Positions 1 through 10,287 of a DNA stretch of 64,000 nt are shown here, in pieces. This DNA is from Gnetum montanum (taxonomy: Eukaryota; Streptophyta; Gnetopsida; Gnetales; Gnetaceae): positions 98,899-162,898 of the forward strand of contig MNCI01005050.1 of NCBI GenBank assembly GCA_015680685.1, written 5' to 3'. Each line of letters starts with the position of its first letter. The first letter of the stretch is position 1. A model generated the notes under the pieces. The model made no database searches. It was not told the DNA's origin and worked only from the letters and a program-made list of their open reading frames with translations. The translations under genes were made by a program, and so were the position numbers.

Positions 1-326
1 TGAAGATATCATGAATATCATCAACATGATGGAAAGGGATTTCTTCTAGATGACCTACCACCTTTAAGAAAGGAAAAAGATATAAATGAGATCCCAATCA
101 TCAAAACATTAGAAGGTGTGCTAAAATTTGGAGACACATCCATGGAACATCTTTGTAAAGAAGCTATAGTTGAGGACTTACAAAGACCTAGACCTGTAAG
201 GCCAAAGATTCAAACATATATTAAAGAAAACTTGATGAACTTCTAAGATCTAAAATTATGAAACATTGAAATTTAGTACCTAATAGAAGATGAATAAGAA
301 AATCAAGGTTATGTCTTGATTTTCAT
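1..326. other. Unassigned stretch at window edge
   Basis: A short + strand frame is open from 4 to 243. It is Lys/Glu/Ile-rich and matches no family I recognise. The gypsy integrase tail follows directly, so this is probably decayed sequence of the same element, but I see no motif that proves it. Confidence 0.3.
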
Positions 327-617
327 GATCTTAATCATCAAAAAAGTGTTAAACAATGGCTTAACACAAAACATGTGGGTAGAGTCTTTAAGATTGGAGA
401 CCTAGTCCTAAAAAGAGGTAGAGAATTTGGCCAAGCAAGTCTTCAAGGTAAGTTCTCTTTTATGTGGTCAGGTTCATCTCAAATTACAGATGTCCTTGGC
501 CCTAATGTGTACAAAATTGTTGATGTGCAAGGACATAAGTTACATAAGAACTTTGATATATTTAATCTAAATAATTTCTACTCATGTGCCCCATGTGGAC
601 ACCTAGTAGATTCTTAG
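327..617 (+). pseudogene. Ty3/gypsy integrase C-terminal fragment
   Basis: The frame from about 327 reads a basic segment (VKQWLNTKH) and then FKIGDLVLK, GKF, W and a Y-K-I-V-D beta-strand pattern, ending in LNNFYS. This is the layout of the C-terminal domain of plant Ty3/gypsy integrases, where the GDLVLK strand begins an SH3-like barrel. The catalytic core is not present upstream in any good frame, so this is a fragment. The + orientation differs from the minus-strand elements that fill the rest of the window, so it belongs to a separate, older insertion. Element A begins about 215 bases downstream. The family call is fairly firm; the lineage is not determined. Confidence 0.7.
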
Positions 618-827
618 TTGCATGTTTTCTTCCCCTTTTCCATGCATTTCATTTGTATATAGTTGCATTTGCATGTTTTCTTTACATATCCATTGTCCCT
701 TTCCTAGTATATTGGTTTGGTTTGATTTTTGCTATTCACATGATTTTAATAATCATTATGATCATTTAAGTTACTAGGCGTTGGATCATCAGAACACCAT
801 TGGAAAATAATGTTAGTAATGCTTTAT
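618..827. other. AT-rich spacer, no feature seen
   Basis: Low-complexity, T-rich sequence between the integrase tail and element A. It probably belongs to the 3' end of the gypsy remnant. No coding or regulatory signal is supported. Confidence 0.4.
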
Positions 828-832
828 ATGAT
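828..832. repeat. Target-site duplication ATGAT, left of element A
   Basis: ATGAT directly precedes TGTTGGC and is repeated at 4098-4102, directly after GCCAACA. A 5-bp match next to matching terminal inverted repeats supports one insertion event. Confidence 0.65.
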
Positions 833-1724
833 TGTTGGCGACTGTTTGGGACGCGACTGCCAACGAGTGTCCTTGAACAGGATTTAGGTCCCTACTGGTC
901 TCTAGCAACACCAAGGCCTAGATACCTCCAAATAAACTCAGTAGTTAACGTGAGTATGTGTGTGTGCTGTTGCGGCGTGCGATTGTGAAATATGAAATGA
1001 TGGCGTTGTGTGTAAACTACAAATGACTTGTCTTAAAGAGATTCAGCCAACTTTGCCAAGTACTGTGAGTTTTTTTAGAGTTCCTATTTTGTTCAATTGC
1101 CTAGTCAACGTAGTCCTTATAATACCTACTTGTAACAAATAAAATTTTGTTAAAAAATTTGAGCACAACTCCGCAAATCTACTCCTAATTTTCCCCAGAG
1201 AAAGAGATAGTTCCACAAGAAAACTAGAAATAGAGCAAGATTTGATGGAAATAGACAGAAAAGAAAGCAGATTTGTGTAGACCTCAAATATTTAAACAAG
1301 GTAAAATGACACAAGTAAACACTTCGCAATAAAGCTATCTATGAATTGTTCAAACTTCCAAGGCTCAAACAAGCAATTTCTTCAAGACAATCCTACTATG
1401 CTACCAAAGATTGCTACGTAAACTACCACGTACAAGACTCCATTTTGGTTAGATAATAGATGTTAACGATTGCATTCAATAGAAACTTCGAAAGACTTGA
1501 CAATTTATGATTGAAATACCACAGAAATTCACTTTAAAGATAAAAAGAAGCTATTCTGGTCCCATCAAAATACCAAAGATTTTCTAAACCATCTTGACTA
1601 CTGAATTGTTCAACGGCATGACTACAAGCAGAGGCTCTCTTACAACAATCCCAATAGCAGTTCCTATACGTTGTACAATATCAAAATTTACTACTAAAAT
1701 GCTCTTAAGGCTTTTAAACACAAG

Positions 1725-2400
1725 CGCTTCTATGGCAAAATTTTAATAAAAATTTCTCTCAAGCAACAAGAACAATAAGAGCAATCTAAAAATCCCAAAA
1801 TTACTTGCCAAGGATGATACTATCTAAACCACTAGCTAAACAATTTAAACAAAACAAAAATAAAACATAACTCACAGGACTATGATAAAGACCCAAAGTT
1901 TGTCTTCAAGTGAGAGCCCAAGTGCTAACTAGTAGCCTTCCAAAGTGTGATCTCCNTTGTCTTCAAGTGAGAGCCCGAGTGCTAACTAGTAGCCTTCCAA
2001 AGTGTGATCTCCCTAAGTGTGATGTATGAGACCTTCCAAAAGTCTCCTTCCTCAAGTATTATTTCCCCTTTTTAAAGGGTTCAAAGGTGGTTACATTCCA
2101 AAATATCCTAGCTAACTTTTCTCCCAAGTAAGGAGGTTACAACTTACCCATCTAGTTAGGAGGAAGTTATGTAGTTAGGGAGTTAGGAAGTTATACATGG
2201 AATTAAGAGAAATTTATGCTAACATTAATATTTGTAAATATTATATTAAATGTAATGTGATATTACAAATATTATAAATATTATAAATATTTTAACATCA
2301 ATATTGCAAATATTTTTATGAGTAGTAACTTATATATATATAATAATGTTTTAAAACATAATGTTTTAAGACTTGGGATAATTAAAGGCAAGTTTTTAAA
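1725..2400. repeat. Dispersed repeat shared by elements A and B
   Basis: Closely matches 42077-42785. The shared stretch starts at GCTTCTATGGCAAAA, includes a long A-rich tract and a block of about 55 bases on AAGTGAGAGCC, then AT-rich TATAAATATT-type sequence. Copy A lacks about 70 bases present at 42241-42310. No coding frame is convincing in it. Confidence 0.85.
1900..2012. other. Duplicated contig overlap around single N (1956)
   Basis: Bases 1900-1955 are repeated at 1957-2012 with one mismatch, separated by a single N. Three other sites in the window show the same pattern, so this looks like two contig ends whose overlap was not merged, not a biological tandem repeat. Confidence 0.8.
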
Positions 2401-3149
2401 CCAGGGCTTCACACTATAGGTACTTCATTTAATGGTTATTATATCTATATATATGTATATATGTTGATTAATTTGTTAGATATTTTAACCACCCGATGCT
2501 TTTGTAAAGTTATAAACGAGTGGTAGTAATAAGATAATTTTACATACATCTTGGTGTAAATGTGAGTGAAAACGGCAAAGTTAATGGCTAAAAATAATTC
2601 TTCTTCATATTCCTTGGTAAATCGCACAGATAATCAGCAACAATTCCAGAACAGCAGGCGTAATTGGCTGGTTCATTTTCTCCTTTCTCTTATCTCTGCA
2701 CAAAACCTGTAAGAACCGACACATGTTCTAACCAAGATCCAAAGTGCTGTTTCAACCAAAACCGTATGTTTGAACTGCCACTGCACAATAAGGCCCTGCA
2801 AAATCGTAACCAACTACCATCGTGGGAGAAGGCTTTGCCGCTGCATCTAGCATCGTTGTGGTGTTCAGTTGTTGAAGAGCGAGGAAAAAGGATTTTCTTG
2901 GAAGGAAGAAAGAAAATGATGAACAGTTCCCTGGAATTTGTTTTGTTCTGTCCCAAATTCGCTTAGGGCTTCTTGCGTTTTTTTTTTTGAAATTGTAGAA
3001 CAAAAACAAGAACCCAAATTTCATTCCCTCCACAAATGTGTCTACACAGTTTTTAGAAATCGTGTTATAGAATCATCAATCATTTCTGCTGGAAATCCAC
3101 GATCAGTTCAGACGTTTCCAGAACATTACTCAAGAAGCCAAGTTCCAAT

Positions 3150-3495
3150 TTTTAGAGCTGCTGCTCCTGAGCGAGCATCCACCGAAACCATTCATCAGCA
3201 ACATCTTTGAAAGCGAGGCTGAGATCTTTTCTTTAGAACTCACATTGGGATAGAGCACCGTCGCCATCGAAATCACCCTCCCTGAGAATGGCTTGCAGAT
3301 TGACGTCAGAGAGTGAATCCAGACCCAGAATCGTAGTATTTCTATCAGTCTCATCATAGGCTCCGCCAAAAGCTCAAAACCCTTGCACATCTCCGCCATG
3401 AACTCGTTGGCCCCTAATTTCTCCGCCATCACAGGCAAATAATCCTCGAACTCCATGGTTGGCTCAAACCCACCAAGAATCCTCCGCAACTTCAC
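3150..3495 (-). pseudogene. Broken EF-hand protein gene, PBP1/KIC-like
   Basis: The minus-strand frame from 3495 contains FEDYLPVMAEKLG and MCKGFELL. This is the N-terminal signature of the small plant calcium-binding proteins of the PINOID-binding protein 1 / KCBP-interacting (KIC) type. After GFELL the homologous frame changes. The shifted frame reads ILGLDSL and then a complete EF-hand loop, DFDGDGALSQCEF, at about 3237-3280, followed directly by a stop. So there is one frameshift near 3345-3365 and the usual C-terminal continuation (a VLMFRLSP-type stretch) is missing. Known family members are single-EF-hand proteins of about 120-130 residues, which fits the size here. It lies inside mobile element A and is best read as captured gene cargo. 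Family recognition is good; function is lost. Confidence 0.7.
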
Positions 3496-4097
3496 AAGAA
3501 TTTCCTCTTCTAGTAGAGCTCAATTTGAAATGCATCGGTAATTTTCACAGCAGCAACAGAATGAAAATGGCAATGCTGAGTTGCAAATAATTGATTGAGG
3601 TGGAAGAGGCAGGAACAACCCCAAACCAACGGCAAAGCAAAGTGACCATAATATTATTTCATTTACTTGTTGACGTAACTGGCTTTCATTAGTTAAATAA
3701 AATTGAATCATAAAATTCTATGTTTCATCACCACATAATAACTTACATGAACCTTTGATAAGTTCAAGCGTTATTCTTTTGAAATTCTTTCCAAATTATT
3801 TAAGGCAGAGCACAGGTGCTTTTGAACAAATATTGGTAGCCTGAAACACTGTTTTCTATCACCTTCTCCTGCTTGTTCTTTACTAGTATCCAAGGATTTG
3901 CCAATTATTCTATTTTTGTTTTCATTCATGCCATCTTTTTTTTTCAATCCATTTGTTTCTTTTTTCTAAAAAAAAAAGATAGGAATCAATACCCTTTCAG
4001 ATTACATCTTGCTATTTCAATATTTGTATTGAAATATTTTTGGAAATCTCAATCATCTCATGTCTCTGTTCCATAAAATGGCTAAAATGTGCCAACA

Positions 4098-4102
4098 ATG
4101 AT
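4098..4102. repeat. Target-site duplication ATGAT, right of element A
   Basis: Directly follows the terminal GCCAACA of element A and matches 828-832. Confidence 0.65.
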
Positions 4103-4880
4103 ATATCCGAATATTATAACCTCATTTACATTATATATTTCAATAATTCTATGATTATTTCTAGTCAATTTCAAGGTTTTAGTTTTATTGGTTAAGTTGG
4201 ATTATGGAGCATGAAATTTATGCTACTTATCATGTAATCATCATGATCATGTGAGTATAGGATATGTGACATTGGAGATTGGTTAGCCAAAATCACTAGG
4301 TCACCTTGGAAAATGTCATTTTCCCATTCATAAGCCCTAGCCCTTAGGTGTGATGATTCATGGCTATCCCATGAACAACGGGGTGAAGTGTGTTCATCTT
4401 CACTTCAGAACCCTTAGCCACCTAAGAGACCTACTATGATGCCATCATATTTTAATTAAAGGCACATACATAAGGGTTGAATTACGTCATGGGAAAATTT
4501 TTAAAAGGACCATGTTCTTTGGTAGTGTAGCTAATCAACTAGACTTGTGTTGGAATTCCTATGTTAAGAATGAAGTACACCATGAATGAAGTTTCTTGAA
4601 AAAAAGATAAAAAAGAAATAATGAGGACCATGTTCATTGGTAGTGTAATAAGTTCTTGAGTGTGATGGGGTTCAATAGTTATCCTCACCCTAACCTCCTT
4701 TTCCCCTTTTGAATCTATTTCCAAAAAAATAAAAGTAAATAATCCCTTTTCGCCCATTTTGATTCAAAAAAAAATTCTAAGGAAAAATTTGAAAGTTGTG
4801 GCTAGCCATGATTTAACATGACCCTGTCCTCCTCATTACGTTTGGCACAAGTTTTATGCTCAAAGTAGTCTACATACTTT
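4103..4880. other. AT-rich sequence without supported gene
   Basis: No coding frame with recognisable motifs. GACCATGTTC followed by TTGGTAGTGTA occurs twice (about 4510 and 4622), a decayed local duplication. It may belong to the older element whose LTR end follows. Confidence 0.4.
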
Positions 4881-5671
4881 TGACTTTTACCTTTTGAGAA
4901 TATTGGGAATGCACGAGTGCCAAATAGATTGCAATGTACCTAAAAAGTGTAAACAAAGTACAATTTGGAGAGTACGCTCTGGAACTACACTACCCACTCT
5001 CTCGAGTGGTGTCAAGCATAGGCATAATTTGGGAAAAATGGGGGGTGAAAAAGAGATAAAACTTGTAAATCCTATTTGTTGAAGGAATGTTGGAGCTGAG
5101 ATGCAGGCCGGTGCAAAGTTTTGGAAGCTTTTGAAGGTAGTTCTAGTAGATTATGCTAACTACACTTTAGAGCGTAGCCCCAGGAGTTAAGCAAATCTTG
5201 GAAAAAATAATGCTCAATGCAAGCTACACTAGCTACGGTCTAGAGCATAGTCCTAGAGGTGAGAGCGTAGCCTTGACACTTGGAAAAATTTGGCAAAGAT
5301 GACGTGCCCATGTAGATTACGCTAACTATGCTCTAGAGCATACTAGGGAGTGTAGGCTTAGGAGTTAAAAAATATGACACTGAGGCAAATTTGCAAAACT
5401 ATTCATTCCAAGGTTGACTACTCTAACTACACTCTGGAGCATAGTCTCGGTAGGGTGAGCATAGTTAGGACATTGAAAAAATTTGTAGTTGTTGTTAACA
5501 TAGGAAATTTTGCAAATCTAGGATGTTTGTGTCATCTAAGCTAACTATACTTTGGAGCATAGTCCTAGTAGTGGGAGCATAGCCTCAACACTTAGGAGAA
5601 AATTTTTCAAGATTTTACACTTAGACAAATCTACGATTGACACTTAAGAGCTTGAATTTGATGGTGTTTCA
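4881..5671 (-). repeat. LTR remnant of older Tat-like copy (copy 0)
   Basis: The right end (GGTGTTTCA, ending 5671) and the following TTGGCCCCTCTTTGTTGAC match the LTR/internal junction of copy 1 at 18100/18101. Inside are about five imperfect units 85-120 bases apart (near 5146, 5228, 5312, 5412, 5535), each with a core such as GCTAACTACnCTCTAGAGCATAG. This is a palindromic theme equivalent to the GCGTATACGC arrays in the copy 1 LTRs. The left border of the LTR cannot be placed. Confidence 0.6.
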
Positions 5672-6582
5672 TTGGCCCCTCTTTGTTGACATTTAGAGGA
5701 GTGGCCCAAGAGACGTCAACAAAGAACACAAAACACAATAGTAGGCTCAACACCAACATCGCTTATTACTATCCAACGAAATGTCAGTTCACCATGATCA
5801 AGAGTGCTAAGGATAATGGTATGTTAAAGGTAAAGGATGTAGGGAATGTGTTAAGGGATAACATGGGAATAAGATGCAAATAGTTTGAAACTACAAGATG
5901 CAGAGTCAGAGTAGCTGACGGTGATCATGGCACCAAGGTGGCTTGTTGCCAAAACAATGACCTCTCATTAGAATGCTTATGAGAGAGTCAACATCCCTAG
6001 CACCAAAGTGGCTTGCCTTTGAAATTGTGACCTCTCATCAGATTTCTTATGAGAAGGTTGATGCAGATTTAGGGTTGGACCTATTACAAAATTATAGCTC
6101 TGCTAGTTTTTGCTTGGGAACATGTTTTACCCTATTTTTTTGTGATTGCAAGGTGAACCTACTCTGGGGTTCTACACCTTGTGAGATGCTAGCTGCAGGA
6201 TGCTTTTCGTTAGGTGGGCTGCATGCCATCTAATGGGATTTGCCTTAGTGCAATTATGTCACATTTGTAGAATAGGTGTTTCCTCTTCGGGATGAGTTAT
6301 GTTACATCCACTTGGGCTTTGACCATGACATAGAAGCTCTCTATAGGATGAGTTGTGTTACATCCTCTATGGGTTCTACAGTTGATGTAAAGAGGATGCC
6401 ATATGCATCAGAGGGATTGCAACCTTGAAGATGCAGGGGGAATAAGGGAAATGCAAGGTAAAAGGGGTGAATGTGAGTGGGCTATAATGGAGTAATAGGG
6501 ATGTACACTCTTAAGCAGTTTAGCTAGCCTGATCTTGCACATTAGAGCAATGTGGTGTCTTGTCACTGCAATGAGATATTTC
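5672..6582 (-). other. 3' internal remnant of copy 0
   Basis: Begins with the polypurine-type border (minus strand AAGAGGGGCCAA) and a hairpin also seen in copies 1 and 2. It then contains a roughly 70-base tandem duplication (5931-6000 and 6001-6066, each starting CACCAA then GTGGCTTG) and two copies of GATGAGTTnTGTTACATCC near 6290-6375. No coding frame is supported. The last five bases (6578-6582, ATTTC) could be the left target duplication of copy 1. Confidence 0.5.
5680..5725 (-). promoter_or_regulatory. Hairpin beside 3' LTR, copy 0
   Basis: TCTTTGTTGAC (5680-5690) pairs perfectly with GTCAACAAAGA (5715-5725) across a 24-base loop, directly internal to the LTR end. Equivalent hairpins with different stem sequences occur in copy 1 (18109-18155) and copy 2 (34813-34862). 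Confidence 0.55.
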
Positions 6583-7226
6583 TGTACCGCCTGAAATCAT
6601 CGGTCTCCAGCTGGAAGGAAACAAAGACCGTGGGAATCACAGGGCGAGCACAGAAAACCCTGCCTTCGCTTGAGGGCAAGCTGGAATGCACGAAGGCAGA
6701 GTACCTTGGGTGGTCTGCACGCGGATCAGACAAGGATTTCCCCGAATGTACACCGAAGTGCTATACGTCGGGTTATACGTAAATGGTGTAACGGGCGTAA
6801 ACAGAGCGTAAACGTAAACAGACGTAAACAAAGTATGTATAAGAATTAATGCACACTGTGAACGATCATGGGAAGAAAATTTAACAATGACATTACAGAA
6901 TGAAAGTACAATGTACTGGTCTAACGCAGTTGTAAGTGGAACAAAAGGCGGACGAAAGCCCCGGTGGGTGCAGGGAGGATTGCAGCTGGTTCAGTGTAAG
7001 CACGGCGTAGAGACAGTATCCTCAACATACAGGGTTGTCCAGCGTAAGAGGTTTGGAGCTATGGTTCGCAGCGTCTCTGATCTCTGGTATGCTTTGGGAA
7101 TTTTCCAACTATCTGGATTTCATCAAAGTTTGGGGTTTTATACAGGTTTTGATGGTAGACTCGGGTGGGGCAACATGTGGCGCGCTGACTGGGTGCAAGG
7201 ACGTAAAATTTACAAGCGTACAATTT
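6583..7226 (-). repeat. Left LTR of copy 1, first part
   Basis: Starts TGTACCGCCTGAAATC, matching 33540 onward almost base for base. It is interrupted after 7226 by the Athila-like element and resumes at 17499. With the 602 bases there it totals about 1246 bases, against 1270 for the right LTR. For a minus-strand element this is the 3' LTR. Confidence 0.85.
7222..7226. repeat. Target-site duplication AATTT, left of Athila-like element
   Basis: AATTT directly precedes TGATGAG at 7227 and recurs at 17494-17498 after CTCATCA. The same site without insertion is AATAT at 34208-34212 in the other copy 1 LTR. Confidence 0.9.
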
Positions 7227-8173
7227 TGATGAGTGGCGAGGTACCCCTACACTCCACCATACGAATACAAGCATACACGTGCGATCTGGTTGAACTCCGC
7301 AGACTAAATGCCTTAATGCCACAAGAAACACTTGGGGTTAATCGTTCGTTGTCTTCCCAAGGTTGCTTGTATGTGTCACGGGGTATGGTTAAGCAAGTCT
7401 GAGGTATGTGATTTTTTTGGTATTTCTGGCTTATCTTCTATGCTACCAGGAGGAAAGATTTGAGAAACTAAACTAACTCTAACTAAGATCTAAGTCTAAA
7501 TTAACTAGCGTCAGCATCCGTTCCCACTTACCGGACACACCCTGAACTATGCAACTGCAGCTTACCAAACGCTAATCGTTACTGGGATCGCCACACGTAA
7601 CGCAAGTGCTCGAAGTGGTCGTACTGAGGCACCTATTTAGCCTACGTGTGATAAGCAGCCGATTCCTTAGCCAGCCGTACACACCCGTGGGTGCTCGTAA
7701 CTAAGTCGTACTTATCACACGATCTAGCCTAGCAATGAGCAGCCGATTCCTCAACTAGCCGTACACATTAGACCCGGGAGTTACCAAGCGCAGAATCCTG
7801 GAATACGCTACTGGGTTACCAAGCAGCCAATGCTCGTAATTGAGTCGTACTCATGCATTGCGTCAAGCAGCCGATTCCTTGACTAGCCGTACACGTCCGT
7901 AGACGCTCGTAATCAAGTCGTACTTGAACGCACTAGGAAAGCAGTAAATGAAAGCAATAAATGAAACCACGTGCTGCAAGGTTTATCCAATCAAGTTCGT
8001 CTTTATTGCCGTACACAACTTGGGTTCAGGTTACAAGCTGCTCGAATAAAGAGCCGTTCACTCTAGGACTCCTACTGCGGGCACATGGGAAAAATTCTAA
8101 CTCTGGAGTGATCAATCTGCCAGAGCTTCGCTACTTCTAGCCAGGATTGGGAAATGAAGGGAGTGCCGCCTCT

Positions 8174-8182
8174 TATTTATAG
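8174..8182 (-). promoter_or_regulatory. TATA box in Athila-like LTR
   Basis: Minus strand reads CTATAAATA, 85 bases inside the U3 end of the LTR, and is kept in the other LTR at 17387-17395. The position implies a short U3 and a long R/U5. Confidence 0.65.
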
Positions 8183-8197
8183 ATATGACGGCGGGAT

Positions 8198-8241
8198 GCG
8201 ATATCGCGTACGCGATATCGTAGGGGAAGACGCGATATCGC
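8198..8241. promoter_or_regulatory. GCGATATCGC palindromes upstream of TATA
   Basis: GCGATATCGC occurs at 8198-8207 and 8232-8241, with GCGATATCG at 8212-8220, all within 60 bases upstream of the minus-strand TATA box. The other LTR has four more or less decayed copies between 17406 and 17470. Tandem palindromes at this place suggest binding sites for a dimeric factor; that is inference. Confidence 0.5.
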
Positions 8242-8267
8242 GGCCTAGTGCATGTCGCGTCTCATCA

Positions 8268-10287
8268 TACCCCCATGACTGAATGAAAACTCGTCCTCGA
8301 GTTCCTTACAATGATATCAGGTAGGTATGGGATTATTAGGGGAAATGGAACTAATGGGATGACATGTGAACGGTCTTTATTACAAGACTTGACAAAACTG
8401 GTGTTCATGACAACAAGGGTGAACACCTTATTACAATGACATCAGGCCACAGTTGGCAGCTGAGAGAAAAGAGGAGAGAGAATAGAAGAGAAGAAGAGAG
8501 AAGAGTCTTGTTGCTGCCAACGCCTAGATTGCGCCTTTCGTTGTCCATCCGTAAGCGCATTATCAATTCTGCTCCTTGCATAGCGGCTTCAATGCTGCTC
8601 CACTCCAAGTGTTTGCTCCAGATCCATTCCGTTGTTGTATGATGGCCATCTGCACCCACAACACAATCATATATTAGCAAGGATAATTGAATCATTAAGT
8701 AAATCATACCTTGCTTCGGTTTAGGTTCCTTGGCTAAGTTGTGGTATGGCTAATATGGATCTGGGAAAATGTAGATGATGACTACCGAAGGTATAGGGGT
8801 TAGGAAGAAAAACGAAAAAATCTGGGGCTTAGGATAAAAATCGAAAAATTAGGCCCCTGTACCCCCATGACTAATCGCGAACCTCTTGTAGCGTGAGAAT
8901 GGAGAGAGAAAAGGAATAGGAATGATAGGTAAAAAGGGACAACTATGGCATCGATAGAAAGGATGTCATGATGGAAATGAACAAAAATGTTAATTAATTG
9001 CAAAACGTTAAGGAAAAGAAGTTAACTAATGTTCCAAATAGGAATGTCAGTGGGTCCTCCCCAAAGCAGGCTCATGCCCTTAATGCCCTGACAATCCCAC
9101 ATTCAAAGAGTCCGTGGGCTCTGGGAATGTCCTTTGGAACAAGAGTTAAAGTCTTAACCGTAAGAATTTACCAAAAAGAAAACAAAGCATCAACCAAAGT
9201 ATATACAATGATACAACCGGCAATGAGGTGAACAATGGAGAGAAGGATGGGAAGAAGAGAAGTGGAATGGAATCCCAAGAACAAGGTGGTGTACAGCCCC
9301 TTGTGTGTTTCATGATTAATGTGACTTGGCGAATCTCATTCCAACTCTGGCCTCAAACCAACCACTTCCAGTGACTTCGCATCAATGCAGTTGGTTAAAT
9401 CATCCACTTGGGTAACAAGGATGCAACTTCGAGAAGCCACCACCATTCCGACGAAACAACAGAGAGAATGGGAAGCGAGAAGGGCCTTAGTTAGAGGGAA
9501 CACTTTGGTTCCATAACCAGTGCTTGTAGCCCAAATTTATTTCGTCTAAGGGGTGTGCTTTGAATCCTCACTTTTAGCTTTTTAGCTTTTTCTTCTTCTC
9601 TTTTTTCTGTTTTTCCATTTTTTTTTTTTTTTTTTTTGTTTTGTGTTTTTATGCGTGGGGACCACACCATGCAAAGACTTCTTTATTTTTATTGTCTCAG
9701 CTTCCGATTATTGGGTTACATCGGAACGGTAAGAAAACCCAAGAAGAAAACATCCAAGCACCCAAGTGAATGACCAACACAAGAGCACCAAGTTCCCTTG
9801 AAGTCACACCCTTTTCAAATCCTTGAGTCCTTCCTTAGTTTGAGAAATGCCCAGTCACTGGTTCGTTAAAGTTCTTATTGGAAGGGAACTGTACATTTCC
9901 AAGCCAAGGGAAACCATAGACTTGATGGATGGATGGATGAAGTGATCTCATTGCCTGCCATATCAAAAGAACATACCTTAGTATCAACAATGTAACTTAA
10001 AGGTAAAAACCAAACATTAGCAATTAATGAAAAACAGTTCATCCCATCGGCCCGAACACTTATTGGGTGACGAATTTACATGATGGAAGACACACACACA
10101 CACACACACAAAAAGATAGAAAAATATAACGATGTTGTAAAACAAAAACAAGAAAAGTTAAAGGAAGTTGTAAAACAAAAATTAGAAAAGTTAAAGAAAT
10201 TGTAAAACAAAAATGTGAAAAACAAAAACGTTGTAAAACAAAAATGTGTAAAACAAAAACTGAAAAAGAACTGAGGGCCCCATATGA
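8268..10287 (-). other. 3' non-coding region of Athila-like element
   Basis: No convincing long frame. The polypurine tract lies next to the LTR (minus strand AGTCATGGGGGT, 8269-8280), and the same word recurs at 8861-8872 and, within the end of pol, at 10306-10317. Other contents: a T tract at 9615-9640, a CA repeat at 10090-10110, and an imperfect tandem repeat of GTTGTAAAACAAAAA units at 10130-10260. Athila elements often carry an env-like frame here; I do not see one. Confidence 0.6.

Larger units (their letters stand above)
833..4097. mobile_element. Element A, 3.3 kb, TGTTGGC...GCCAACA ends
   Basis: The element begins TGTTGGC and ends GCCAACA, perfect 7-bp inverted repeats with TG...CA ends. 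It is flanked by ATGAT on both sides. Five-base duplications and TG/CA ends are typical of LTR-type integration. However, I find no second copy of the 5' end inside, so it may be a very long solo LTR or a non-autonomous derivative. It carries a block (1725-2400) shared with insertion B at 42077-44314, and the last 35 bases match the right end of B. The material between differs: A holds a minus-strand EF-hand gene fragment, B holds other sequence. That pattern suggests a carrier element with exchangeable cargo. The borders are well supported; the class is uncertain. Confidence 0.6.
7227..8267 (-). repeat. 3' LTR of Athila-like element
   Basis: 1041 bases, TGATGAG...CTCATCA. Contains three copies of AGCAGCCGATTCC followed by TAGCCGTACAC (near 7652, 7740, 7865) and three of GCTCGTAA followed by AGTCGTACT (near 7693, 7832, 7905). 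These are imperfect internal repeats, in the R/U5 part of the LTR in element orientation. The final 199 bases match 17282-17493: the first 110 or so are nearly identical, while the outer 90 have diverged and differ in length. Confidence 0.88.

Noticed and set aside
6887-7402. 171-codon + strand frame
   Set aside because: It crosses the insertion junction at 7226/7227, so it joins a copy 1 LTR to an Athila-like LTR; not a gene.
8405-8707. Env-like gene of the Athila-like element
   Set aside because: A 100-codon hydrophobic frame exists, but there is no signal-peptide/transmembrane layout or recognisable motif and it is too short.
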